A stretch of DNA of 64,000 bases. It comes from Schizochytrium sp. CCTCC M209059. Its lineage: Eukaryota; Sar; Bigyra; Thraustochytrida; Thraustochytriidae. The stretch is taken from the NCBI GenBank assembly GCA_000818945.1, contig KN805373.1, positions 1,064,141-1,128,140 of the forward strand. Reading direction: 5' to 3'. This document shows positions 46,182-55,761 of the stretch, piece by piece. Under the pieces are notes generated by a model, which was given only the letters and a program-made list of their open reading frames with translations, ran no database searches and had not been told where the DNA came from. The translations under genes and the position numbers were made by a program. Every line of letters begins with the position of its first letter. The stretch's first letter is position 1.

Positions 46182-47393
46182 ATGACCGCCATGGAGGTGG
46201 ACGTGCGGACCAAGGTCGCGACAGGGACCGAGGACGACGGGGAGAGCGAGGACCTGTACAAGCGCATGAAGAAGCTCGAGCAGCAGCTTGAGTTCACGGA
46301 GATCCAGGAGTCGTACATTAAGGATGAAATGAAGAACCTCAAGCGCGAGATGCTCCGCGCCAAGGAGGAGGTGCGCCGCATCCAGTCCGTACCGCTTGTG
46401 ATTGGACAGTTTATCGAGCTCATTGACGAGCACCACGGCATCGTCACGAGCACGGCAGGATCCACCTACTACGTGCGCATCCTCTCCACGCTCGACCGCG
46501 AGGAGCTCAAGCCAAACTCATCGACGGCACTGCACAGACACAGCCACGCCGTCGTCGAAGCGCTCCCGCCTGAGGCAGACAGCTCCATCCAGAGCATGAT
46601 GGCCACTGAAAAGCCCGACGTGCGTTACGAGGACATTGGTGGCATGGACCAGCAGAAACAGGAGGTGCGCGAGGCCGTGGAGCTCCCGCTGCAGCAGGGC
46701 GACTTGTACAGGCAAATCGGTATCGACCCACCGCGCGGCGTCCTCCTCTACGGCCCGCCCGGTACCGGCAAGACCATGATGGCCAAGGCTGTCGCAAATG
46801 CCACGGACGCCACCTTTATCAAGATGGTCGGCTCCGAATTTGTGCAAAAGTACCTCGGCGAAGGCCCGCGCATGGTGCGCGACGTCTTCCGCCTCGCACG
46901 CGAGAACGCCCCCAGTATCGTCTTTATCGACGAGATCGACGCAATCGGCACCAAACGATTCGATAGCCAGACCGGCGCAGATCGCGAAGTGCAGCGTATC
47001 CTGCTCGAATTGCTCAACCAGATGGACGGCTTCGACCAGACGACTGATGTCAAGGTCATTATGGCCACCAACCGCGCCGACACCCTCGATCCGGCCCTCT
47101 TGCGACCAGGCCGTCTCGATCGCAAGATTGAGTTCCCTAACCCGGATCGTCGTCAGAAGCGCCTCATTTTCCAGGCCTGCACAAGCAAGATGAACCTTTC
47201 CGATGACGTCGACCTCGAGGACTACGTCAACCGTCCCGAGAAGATCTCTGCTGCAGAGATTTCTGCCATTTGCCTCGAGGCCGGCATGCAGGCCGTCCGC
47301 AATAACCGCTATGTCATCATGCCCAAGGACTTTGAGGAGGGCTACAAGGCTCACACCAAGAAGTCTGACACCGAGTTTCAGTTCTACTCCTGA
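46182..47393 (+). CDS. RPT3: 26S proteasome regulatory ATPase Rpt3
   Basis: A 403-residue AAA ATPase nearly collinear with human PSMC4/Rpt3. An N-terminal coiled coil (LYKRMKKLEQQLEFTEIQESYIKDEMKNLKRE) is followed by an OB-fold (GQFIELIDEHHGIVTSTAGSTYYVRILSTLDREELKP), then the AAA core: IGGMDQQKQEVREAVELPL, Walker A GPPGTGKT near residue 192, Walker B IVFIDEID near 246, the sensor region MATNRADTLDPALLRPGRLDRKIEFP. The pore-loop Tyr lies in FVQKYLGEGPRMV. The C-terminus QFYS keeps the HbYX motif that opens the 20S gate. It is the substrate-unfolding ring subunit of the proteasome in cytosol and nucleus. Start chosen from position and coiled coil. Confidence 0.97.
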   Translation: MTAMEVDVRTKVATGTEDDGESEDLYKRMKKLEQQLEFTEIQESYIKDEMKNLKREMLRAKEEVRRIQSVPLVIGQFIELIDEHHGIVTSTAGSTYYVRILSTLDREELKPNSSTALHRHSHAVVEALPPEADSSIQSMMATEKPDVRYEDIGGMDQQKQEVREAVELPLQQGDLYRQIGIDPPRGVLLYGPPGTGKTMMAKAVANATDATFIKMVGSEFVQKYLGEGPRMVRDVFRLARENAPSIVFIDEIDAIGTKRFDSQTGADREVQRILLELLNQMDGFDQTTDVKVIMATNRADTLDPALLRPGRLDRKIEFPNPDRRQKRLIFQACTSKMNLSDDVDLEDYVNRPEKISAAEISAICLEAGMQAVRNNRYVIMPKDFEEGYKAHTKKSDTEFQFYS

Positions 47394-47449
47394 TCCAGAT
47401 CTATCACTTTTTTCTTTTCATTCTATAGTATACGTAGTACCGTGACCAC
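47394..47449. other. Very short convergent spacer, RPT3 / RidA
   Basis: Only 56 bp between convergent stop codons, so the 3' UTRs must overlap. Confidence 0.6.
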
Positions 47450-47830
47450 CTACAACGAACTCTGCCCCGGGATGATTGCCTCCATCTCGATCTCCACCTT
47501 GACTTCGGGCGCGATGAACTTGGCGACTTGCACCATGGTCGCCGCCGGCGGTGTCTTGCCGAGCCGCGACTGGTGAACCTCGGCGATGGCCGGCCAGTCC
47601 TTCTCGATGTCGATCACGTACATGCGCGTACGCACCACGTCCTCGAGCCGCGCGCCGAGCGCTGCCAGCGCCTTTTCCGCAATCTCAAAGATGGCCTCCG
47701 TCTGCGCACGTGCATCGGCACCCGGCGCCGTCGTGCCAGACAGATGCACCGTCGGCCCCACGCGGACTGCGCGCGCGTACCCGACCTGGGCCTCCCAGGC
47801 ACCGCCCGAGCTCGCGTGCTGGCGCGACAT
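47450..47830 (-). CDS. RidA/YjgF-family enamine/imine deaminase-like protein
   Basis: A 126-residue protein from the ATG of MSRQHASSGGAWEAQVGYARAV. The whole length matches the Rid fold: YARAVRVGPTVHLSGTTAPG, EIAEKALAALGARLEDVVRTRMYVIDIEDW-like stretch (VVRTRMYVID with the conserved Arg near 85), and PPAATMVQVAKFIAPEVKVEIEMEAII. The family hydrolyses reactive enamine intermediates or trims nucleotide-associated intermediates. The Arg at the position equivalent to RidA R105 is followed by the usual PPAATMV...VEIE tail. SGTTA near the start, rather than SGQ, places it in a Rid subfamily common in bacteria and some eukaryotes. The frame upstream continues without an ATG. Confidence 0.88.
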   Translation of the reverse strand: MSRQHASSGGAWEAQVGYARAVRVGPTVHLSGTTAPGADARAQTEAIFEIAEKALAALGARLEDVVRTRMYVIDIEKDWPAIAEVHQSRLGKTPPAATMVQVAKFIAPEVKVEIEMEAIIPGQSSL

Positions 47831-49652
47831 TCTCGCAGCTCTTCGTCTGGGCTGACGGGGATGGACCTGGGCCTTTGCGAATTTGCTTTGCCGTGGCTGC
47901 AGCGCGTGCGCGATCCCGCGAACACCAGCAGCCTCTGCCAGCTGCGGCAAGATGTTGTATAGTACTAGGGGCCTAGGCCTAGGCCTACGATACGTTTGTG
48001 ACGCATACGTGTACGAAAAGGGGCGGTTCCGCCTCCAGGGGGAAAGGGAAGAAGGACCTGAACGACAAGATGACACGACAAACGAGGGTGGGTGGCCACG
48101 GCATCATCATCCTCGGGCCTCGACGCAAGTGTGTGTATAGGGGGCGTATTCCCGGGACGTCCACCGATGCGCTGGAAAACCTGCATAGAATTTCTCAAAT
48201 CGGCCGCGGAAACGAACATGCGAAATGAGTGTATGCTGGAGAGGCGAAAACGATAAAGATGGTCTTCCTTACTTCTTCACAAGCTGGCCATCGGACTACT
48301 ACTTTGATTAAAGTTGGGAACTTAGTCGGACCACCGCATATAAAGAAGAATTCCTGTATACCTTTGGTGAAGCGCAAGGCATACTAGCCCAAAGCGTGAA
48401 TTGGGCTGAGCCCATTTGGCCGCGCAAGGTGCACGCAGGTACAGCCCATATGAAGACTCGACCCCAGAGCACGTCGTCACTTTGTTAAAGAACAAAGAGC
48501 ACATCAGGCGCTGGCGCAAGCTCAAATTCAAGCTCAAGCGCAGGCGTAGGTGCTGGCGCTACGGTTTCGGCTTAAGAGGAAGGACAACGACTAGGTGCGT
48601 CAAATTTCGAAGATAGAATAAACGCAAAGGCTGCACTTTTATGCGCTTCTTCACCAGGCAATACCTCCAATAATGCAGTCCAAGGAAGCCCTGAAAACCT
48701 TGAAGAAAGCCCTCAAGTCTGCGGAAAATCCAATCTGGATGGAGAGCGTACACGCTGAGGTCAGAAACATAGTCGCGAATTCTTCTCCGAAGCAGCGCGA
48801 ATCTTAGAGAGACTAAGCACAACATGAAACCATTTTTTTTGTCATTCGCAAATGTGTGTTTCCAAGTCTTTCATGTATGAGACGAGCCAGAAAACAACCT
48901 TTTCCATAAAAGAGATCGTGCACGAAGGCGAATCTTTCACCTCGAACTCCAATCAAAAGAGTCATCCCTTCGAAACTGGGATGATTGAGCCCGAAGCGTC
49001 AAAATCTCACATCCAGTGCGAGTAGCGCCGATGTTTAGATAGATAGTCTGGAGTGAGCGGGCAAGTGTCAAAATTCGGATCCACACAAGCCCAAATAATC
49101 CCCAGCGGCTGGTTTCCTAGTATCTTAAAATCCGTTGGCGGCGACAGCATCCAGACGAATCTTGACACAATTTGCATCATGCGTGATTGTTCCAATCAGA
49201 AGCTTGTGGTGGCGCAATCTTCGTCCGGTGAAATTTTCAGGATCGAAGCTGATCACACAAGTCGAACGATTCGTCGAGGAGCGGGGGGCATAGTAGCTTC
49301 CCACGTTGACTTCGACATTCTGAAGGAGTCGAAAATTCAGGATCTTGCTTCAATCTCCATTTTAAATAAAGGAGAGATCTACTCCAGTTCCAAGAACCAC
49401 TATAAGAAGGATGATATTCGTGACATCCTCGATACCATATCCCTCTTTCAAAGCTTCCAGGAAAAAAAGCTGTGGAGGAGATCATGATGCTCGTCACTTC
49501 GTTTAAACGAGACACAATCCAAGCATGCGTAGACGAAAGAAGGAGGAAACAACCAGTATTTTCTCAATGATATTTAAGAGTGGCCGTGAAGGCATCGAGA
49601 GCCTTGCGGAACACGTCGTCGCAGAGTACATCGCAGAGCATGAAAAGTAAAG
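47831..49652. other. Gene-poor AT-richer region, possible decayed gene
   Basis: About 1.8 kb without a recognisable gene. It contains CCTAGGCCTAGGCCTA at 47972-47987 and many AT-rich stretches. A 144-codon plus-strand frame (49053-49487) and a short later frame ending REGIESLAEHVVAEYIAEHEK (stop near 49648) have protein-like composition in different frames, suggesting a frameshifted or spliced unknown gene. Confidence 0.45.
49053..49487 (+). CDS. Hypothetical ORF, possibly a gene remnant
   Basis: A 144-codon frame with ordinary composition (LDTICIMRDCSNQKLVVAQSSSGEIFRIEADHTSRTI...). No known family. The ATG and stop are unsupported by a neighbour. A downstream segment in a different frame (up to 49650) also looks coding, so a broken or intron-containing gene is more likely than this short product. 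Confidence 0.25.
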   Translation: MSGQVSKFGSTQAQIIPSGWFPSILKSVGGDSIQTNLDTICIMRDCSNQKLVVAQSSSGEIFRIEADHTSRTIRRGAGGIVASHVDFDILKESKIQDLASISILNKGEIYSSSKNHYKKDDIRDILDTISLFQSFQEKKLWRRS

Positions 49653-49681
49653 ATCTCTAATGTGTACGTATCAATCAACTT

Positions 49682-52138
49682 TTACAATTGCTCTCGCAAT
49701 CCAAGTGCGGTGATAACGCGCTCAAAGTTGTCACGTCGGTCTTGGACACCGTCGACGCTGCCTGCCGGGCACGACAGAGCTGGGCATCCCCGATTGACGA
49801 TTCCAGAAACAGCGTCAATGAAGGCGGTGCCAGACATTCCGCCGTCAACATAGACGCGCAAGGCGTCAAGGTAGACAAAGTCACTTGAAGACCAGGACTC
49901 GACGCTTTCCATCCAGTACCAGAAACCTGCGGTCCACTTCAGTTCGGGATACTGCGTGCTGCTGCAAATGGCTTCGGGATCTTGGCAAAAGTTGACATCG
50001 GCATAGGGGGCAGCACGACCTTCCGCGGCAGCCCTGGACCCGAGGTAGTAGTTCAGTTTGCCAAAGTTGCACACTCCCGTCGTCTGAATAACGCCTCGCC
50101 CCCACCAGCAGCAGCCTTCGACGTCGGTACGCCCAGCGCGGTTCGCAAACTCAACGTCAGAAATCTCTTTTCCTGCCTGCTGACCCTCATACACGGAGCA
50201 CGTTTCGGGTGGGCTTGCCCAAGGTTTATTGCATTCCGCGCTATAATCCCAGTAGCCCGTGGACCCAGTCTTGGCGCGTGGGGCGCATCGCAGAGGCCCG
50301 GGGGCGCCGTACCACTTGGCGTTTGTGGTGGCGACGATTTCCATGGTGGGGTCCACCTCGCACGCCATGTGAGCATCAGCGCCAGAACACGTGTAGTCTT
50401 GGTACGACTGCCCAAGTTGACCACAAGCATTGCTGACTGGATAGTACCCGCTGACGAGATCCCAACTGTTCTCGGAGCAAGCATCGTATTGAATGGTTTC
50501 CTTCATGCTCTGTGCCAGAAAGGCAGCAAGATTGACGAGGCCATAGAGCGGCCCGTCCTCGTTCTGGCCCAAGTACAGATGCTTGCCTCCGGCTCCCTGC
50601 GCATGCATAACCTCCACGGCGCGCAAAAAGTCGCCATGTCGATACAGTGTGGAAGGCGCCCAGGTAAGGTCAGGTTGCTGCGAGCGCAAGACATCATTAT
50701 TCATGGTCTCCTCTGCGGCGATTAGAACTTCGTACACATCTGTGGGCATCGTGAAGCTTGTTGGAGCAACCAGTGTTGTGGGTTGCGTCGAGGGCGTCAC
50801 TTGAGCAATGGTCGGAGACGCTGTCATTGGTTGCGTCTGCGTTGCAGTAGGAGCTGTTGTTGGCGAAGCGCTTGTCTCCGATGGCGAATTGCTGAGAATG
50901 CAGTGTCCGCTGTCAATGTAAGCCTGAGCGCAGTTATTACTTTGGCACCAAGCATCCGTGGCGCCACCAATGTTGCTGCCATAGCATCCGGCAGAACTCG
51001 ATGTCGGTGCTGACGAACTTGCGACTGTTGTGGGGGGCTCCGATCCAATGGTAGGTGCCAAGGTCGCAGTAAAAGTAGTGGGACTCGATACCGGCGATGC
51101 TGGTCCCAGGGTTGGAGGATTGCTCGTTGTCGGCGTTTCTGCTGCATAGTAACAATACCCAGCGTCCACATAGACCTGCGCGCAGCCTGTATTTCTGCAC
51201 CATTCGTCAGAGACACCATTCCCGAAGCAGTTTTCTTGGTCAGAACTCGTTGTCGGCGCCGAGGTGCTTGTGACAATTGCTGACGTGGGCGACGGCGTCG
51301 CCACGCTCAGAGTCGGCGTGGCTGGTGTTGAGGGCGGGAACGTGGACCCATCATTGATGATGCGAATGTCGGCACAATTCCAAAAGCCTTCCGGATAGCT
51401 GTCTGGGCTGTTGCCCGTCTGGTAAAACCATTGCAGTACGCAGCGCTCGCAGGAGATGCCCTCTGGGATATTGTAGCGCATGACATACGGCTCGTCTTGA
51501 GGCTTGGGAAGGACCCAACGCTCACGATTATTGCCAGGGTCAGAGCATGTACCTCCGGTTCGACAGCAACTTCCGCGAAGACCCCCATCCGGTAGATAAG
51601 GACACTTTGCATGCTCAAAGCGATAGTTGTCCGCGCCTGGCCCAACGTAATCTGCAGGACTTGACACGCCGCTTTCCATCTCTCCCTTGTAGCTGTTCAT
51701 GGTAAAGGATTCGTTGAAGCGAAGGATGTGTTTGTTAAGACAGGCCTGGGTGATGGGTTGTGTCTTGTCGAGGCCGCCATCCTCGGGAACGCAGAGGCGG
51801 AACTCGAACCATCCCCAATGGTGCGCCGTGATCTCAACCTGGATTTCTAGATCCTGACCCGCGTAAGCGGTCACTTGCGGCTCAGTTGGACCATACTGGT
51901 TGGGTGCCATAAATTCTTGACGACTTGCCAGATCTCCGCAAAGTCCGTGTCCCTCGGTGCGCTCGACTGCAGTTCCACCAGCAGACATCGACTGCACATC
52001 TCCTGGTCCTCGGCTTCCGCCATTGTAAATGAGGTTTCGCGCTCGCGGCACGAGCAGGTAGCCGTGCGCCTCGACGTAGGTTGCGCGGAGCGCCAAGGCG
52101 GCCGTCGCAAGGACAAGGTGCAACAATTCAACGTGCAT
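49682..52138 (-). CDS. Secreted LPMO (chitin-binding type-4) fused to GH19 chitinase
   Basis: An 818-residue secreted protein from the ATG of MHVELLHLVLATAALALR; a more upstream ATG (complement 52232-52234) would bury the signal peptide, so the inner one is chosen. Cleavage after ...TYVEA exposes His25 of HGYLLVPRARN, the copper-binding N-terminal His of lytic polysaccharide monooxygenases. The LPMO region (about 25-290) also has ITAHHWGWFEFRLC and EGFWNCADIRI. Two Cys modules follow in Ser/Thr-rich linkers (CFGNGVSDEWCRNTGCAQVYVDAGYC and its copy near 383). Residues about 460-818 are a GH19-type catalytic domain: FLAQSMKETIQYDACSENSWD containing the KET catalytic Glu, and EGCCWWGRGVIQTTGVCNFGKLNYY. 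Together it should oxidise and hydrolyse chitin outside the cell. GH19 HET is KET here. Confidence 0.88.
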   Translation of the reverse strand: MHVELLHLVLATAALALRATYVEAHGYLLVPRARNLIYNGGSRGPGDVQSMSAGGTAVERTEGHGLCGDLASRQEFMAPNQYGPTEPQVTAYAGQDLEIQVEITAHHWGWFEFRLCVPEDGGLDKTQPITQACLNKHILRFNESFTMNSYKGEMESGVSSPADYVGPGADNYRFEHAKCPYLPDGGLRGSCCRTGGTCSDPGNNRERWVLPKPQDEPYVMRYNIPEGISCERCVLQWFYQTGNSPDSYPEGFWNCADIRIINDGSTFPPSTPATPTLSVATPSPTSAIVTSTSAPTTSSDQENCFGNGVSDEWCRNTGCAQVYVDAGYCYYAAETPTTSNPPTLGPASPVSSPTTFTATLAPTIGSEPPTTVASSSAPTSSSAGCYGSNIGGATDAWCQSNNCAQAYIDSGHCILSNSPSETSASPTTAPTATQTQPMTASPTIAQVTPSTQPTTLVAPTSFTMPTDVYEVLIAAEETMNNDVLRSQQPDLTWAPSTLYRHGDFLRAVEVMHAQGAGGKHLYLGQNEDGPLYGLVNLAAFLAQSMKETIQYDACSENSWDLVSGYYPVSNACGQLGQSYQDYTCSGADAHMACEVDPTMEIVATTNAKWYGAPGPLRCAPRAKTGSTGYWDYSAECNKPWASPPETCSVYEGQQAGKEISDVEFANRAGRTDVEGCCWWGRGVIQTTGVCNFGKLNYYLGSRAAAEGRAAPYADVNFCQDPEAICSSTQYPELKWTAGFWYWMESVESWSSSDFVYLDALRVYVDGGMSGTAFIDAVSGIVNRGCPALSCPAGSVDGVQDRRDNFERVITALGLREQL

Positions 52139-54507
52139 GTTTGTCCGTAAGGTTGACACTCGTTCTTGATAAGGTCGGTCTCCGTCTTTGTTCTGGATTT
52201 GCTTCTCGGATCTTTGTTCTGGGTTTGCTTGCATCCGTCTCGCTTCGCCTCGCTGAGTTCATCTCGCTGCTGGTGGGGTGGCGATGGGGCGGGGCCCCCA
52301 AAAACGTACCTGTTCCTACTTCTTCCTTTTCCACTCGGCCAACATTCGCGCCGTTTCGCGGCGGAAGAAACTTTATTGAGAACCCCAGAGTGCGTTGTCG
52401 ATCTTGCCGCCGTTGGCGTCGGCCGTGGTCGGCGCCGTCCCATGCCCCCGTGTTGAATGGACTTGCTCTTGCACTTACATTTGCGTTGAGCTGCTTCGAG
52501 TCCTCAAAGAACACGAGATGCAGTCAAGGACGCGCGCGCGCGCGAGGGTGCTTTCCTAGTGCTAAAACAATTCTTTGACCGCGCGACGCCTCGGCGCTCG
52601 AGACCCGTACTAGGCCTGCAGCTGGCTCTGGCAATGTAAGCAAGCATGCATAGGCTGCGCTCGCCACTGGTGTGGCCAGCCATAGACGATGGATCCGATC
52701 GAGTATTGCATGGTGCACCCCTCCCCACAGCGAGCGAACTCTTTTGCGCCAAACCGTGGCTGGACTGCGCGCGCGGCCAGCCGCAAGACGGGGCCGCGCT
52801 CGGACGTCTGCTCCGGCGACCGTGGCATTGCATTGTATCGTGTTGCATCTCATTGCATTTCATTGCTCCGCAAACGTTCTCCGTTTCCTCCGCGACGGGA
52901 AGGACCAAGCGCAGGTCACACGGCCGACCGATTAGCTTCGCGGAGCGAATGGACGCAGAGACTGATGCGAGCTTCTCGAGCAGCCTCGCGAATGGCGGCG
53001 AATCCTACTGCGCGAAATCCGGACCGGTCCCCCTCGTCCAGGCGGAGAGGTCGAAGTCCGTTAATGACACATTGTGCGATGGACTCGGGAAAGTTCGCGC
53101 GAGCACCGTTGCCAACGCACGGGCTACTCTTTTGCGCCAAAGCTGACGTTAGAAAAAAAAAAAGCGAAGGCCATGATGGATTGCATGCAGATGGCTGATG
53201 CGACGGGCAGCGCGGATCGGCCCTTTCGCCGCGGGTCACGCGGCGGTTGGCGTGGAGCCAGAGACGATGTTGCGCCGATTTTTTCTCTCGCATGCAGAAA
53301 TATCTACGCACGCATGCAAGCATCTCGTGCAGAAAGAGCTTGTTGCCCCGCTTGATTGCTTTGAAGAGGAACTAGCTCACGCGTCCGCCTCGCACATGCG
53401 GCCAAAAAGCCAGGTCAACGGGACAGGAGGAAACAGGATAACGCGGCCCAATTTGCTCGCCATGCCTGTGAAGGAGCGTACATGCACGCGCCTTGCACCT
53501 TTTTGGAGCGACGTACCTCGGCTCGACCGTGTTGAAGTCGTACTACTACATGAAGCAATTCGGAGAAGAAAGGGTAGCGTTGGACGCTAACTGGGCGGAC
53601 TTTCAGGTGGGATCGTGCAGCATGAAATTGAGTGCCCCTGCGTCCCCACGCCCAACTCCCTCGGCCGTGTAACTTTTTTTGTCTCATTATTGGCGTTATT
53701 GTTCGCGGCATCGTATCGCCAGAGTCGCCTCTTTATGTCTTTGACGAGCCAGTCAGTCCCTTGGTCAAGACTCTACGCATATGCCTCATGCTCGCGTGCG
53801 CCGTTCACAACCATCCTCTCGAGTCGTTTTGGACAGCAATCAACGGATGGAGACCTTCGGACAAACCAGGCCTAGAAAACTCTAAAAACAAGAGAATATC
53901 GGGAATTTTAATGTTTAGCCGAGTATGCGAATTTGTAAACTAACCCCTATTTCGCGTGCACCTCATTGGGCAGGATGAGCCGAGCCCATGATGATCATCG
54001 TCTTATAGGTCCGGCGCAGGTCTAGATGGTAAGATAATGAGCAAGAATGTAAAGGTTCGTTTATGCTTTATCCTACTTCTGTCAGGGCGTCTCTCAGGAA
54101 ATGTGTCCTTACTCGAAAGGCGTCCCTCAAAAATGGGTGCGCTGATGACGGGTTGCTGAAGCCGACGTTGTGAATCCAGTGTTTCCTTTGCATATAGAGA
54201 GACCCGACCGACCGACAGACAGACAGACAGACAGACAGTTAGACAGGTAGCGGCCAATGAGCTCAACTATTTTGCGCTTATGCCAGTCATGTCAATGGAA
54301 TGGGCGTGCTGTTTGATATTCGTTCGTGCAAAGGTAACGGTTCTAACTGGAGATGGTGCTGGCGGCAAACGAAGGCTTTTGGATTGCTGGCAAAAAAGAA
54401 TCTCTTTCGCGAGCAGCGAGTACACTACAACATTGCTGAGAGTGGGCAGGCGGTCAGGCTTGCATACTTGCAAGGACAAGTTGAACTGATAATCCGGTGA
54501 GCATAAA
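52139..54507. other. Gene-poor region of about 2.4 kb
   Basis: No gene is recognised. Short repeated motifs occur (ACTCTTTTGCGCCAAA at about 52738 and again at about 53130), and an imperfect CATTG-like run lies at 52823-52866. Segments near 53260-53630 and 53630-53945 have frames of coding-like composition but on shifting frames. A gene relic or an unspliced unknown gene is possible. Confidence 0.45.
54214..54238 (+). repeat. (GACA)n short tandem repeat
   Basis: About six perfect GACA units, preceded by GACCGACC and followed by a GTTAGACAGGTAG variant. Confidence 0.9.
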
Positions 54508-55686
54508 ATGTCGCACGACGCTCCTTGGCGGACAATAGAGACGCCGCGGCTCCAGCGCCAGCCTTCGGCGCTCTCGAGTGTATCTCTCGGCTCTTTGGCA
54601 CCCTTGCAGGGACCATTAGGGATGGCAAAACCGCAATCTCGAACGCAAATGGACAAGGACTACGCTGGCACTGATACAATGGATGTCGTCATCCATCCCG
54701 AGCCGCCGTCTCCATGGAGCCCAAGCAATTCGAACGAGACGCAAATGTATTTTGACCAAGTAGTACCTGCGCCGCAGCAAACGGCGTACCTTTCCTCATG
54801 GCCAAGCAAAGATTCTGCTCACTGGGCCTTTAAGGCTCCTCGTGATGACTCCCACGAAACGATGGATGTTGGGACGGGAGATGATGGTGATGGTGATGAT
54901 GATGATGCGTGGGCCGCAAAAGATGCAAAAGATGCACATGACCACGAGAGGGATGAGATTGGGGTCGAAGCTCTGACAAGCACGGACGAACTCGACTCAA
55001 ACGGGCGCGACCAGGCCATATTTTTCGCCAGTATCGCAGATCCAGAGCAAGCGCTTCGATTTCCCGAGTTTCACAAGATCCGCAATGCCCTCCTTCCCAT
55101 TCTCAATGAGGAGACGACGCTCGACAGCGACTTGCGCTGCTTGCTCCGAAGCGTGTATAACTCTGAGAAAACTCGCGTTATTGTGGAAGTCTACCTTCCA
55201 GCATTTGAAGCCGGATTGGAACATATGCGTGCCCAGGAAACCTACTTTGCTGACCTCTATGGCAAGTGTCCGGGCAACTTTGGGGCGGCTGAAATCGCGA
55301 TCATACGTTGCCGACTCAAGTGGGCTCGTATGCGGCTGCACTTCACGCGAAAACTCTTGTATATCTCTTGTTTTCTGGCTGACTCTGCGTCTGCACTCTT
55401 GTCGTTGTTAATGTTGGTGGTGAATGGAAGCTCTTCACAGCTTACTTCCTTGCTTTGTCTGCTTTGCTTGCTCTGGACTGCCTGCTTGCATGCTTTGCGT
55501 GGGTACATGAAAAAAAGAAAGGAAAGAAACAAGGTACCATTAACAAACACGCTCTTCGTCGTCTCTTCAATTGCGCAGCAGACCCGGCTTGCTCGGAGGA
55601 CGAAGTGTCACAAGGAGCGAGGCCGCACGCGCGCTCTGTTCTGCTCGCCTGAAGGCACGGGCAGGCTGCACGTGCGCGCGGACTGA
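54508..55686 (+). CDS. Hypothetical acidic protein
   Basis: A 392-residue product I do not recognise. It starts MSHDAPWRTIETPRLQ and has Ser/Pro-rich sequence, an acidic Asp run (GDDGDGDDDDAW), and an ordered helical segment at about residues 170-290 (ALRFPEFHKIRNALLPILNEETTLDSDLRCLLRSVYNSEKTRVIVEVYLPAFEAGLEHMRAQETYFADLYGKCPGNFGAAEIAIIRCRLKW). A hydrophobic stretch follows (FLADSASALLSLLMLVVNG, LLCLLCLLWTACLHAL) and the last ~90 residues are basic and low-complexity. They may be 3' UTR read-through or real transmembrane helices. Directly upstream of the VPS9 gene by about 75 bp. Confidence 0.45.
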   Translation: MSHDAPWRTIETPRLQRQPSALSSVSLGSLAPLQGPLGMAKPQSRTQMDKDYAGTDTMDVVIHPEPPSPWSPSNSNETQMYFDQVVPAPQQTAYLSSWPSKDSAHWAFKAPRDDSHETMDVGTGDDGDGDDDDAWAAKDAKDAHDHERDEIGVEALTSTDELDSNGRDQAIFFASIADPEQALRFPEFHKIRNALLPILNEETTLDSDLRCLLRSVYNSEKTRVIVEVYLPAFEAGLEHMRAQETYFADLYGKCPGNFGAAEIAIIRCRLKWARMRLHFTRKLLYISCFLADSASALLSLLMLVVNGSSSQLTSLLCLLCLLWTACLHALRGYMKKRKERNKVPLTNTLFVVSSIAQQTRLARRTKCHKERGRTRALFCSPEGTGRLHVRAD

Positions 55687-55761
55687 CTTGCCTACTTGCC
55701 CGCGCCCCTGCCTGTCTCCCCACCTGCCCACGCGTCTGCGCTGCGCGAGGTCGCGCGAGCC

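Noticed and set aside
52139..52234. Upstream ATG for the LPMO-chitinase
   Set aside because: It adds 32 hydrophilic residues before the signal peptide, which would block secretion and the exposed N-terminal His.
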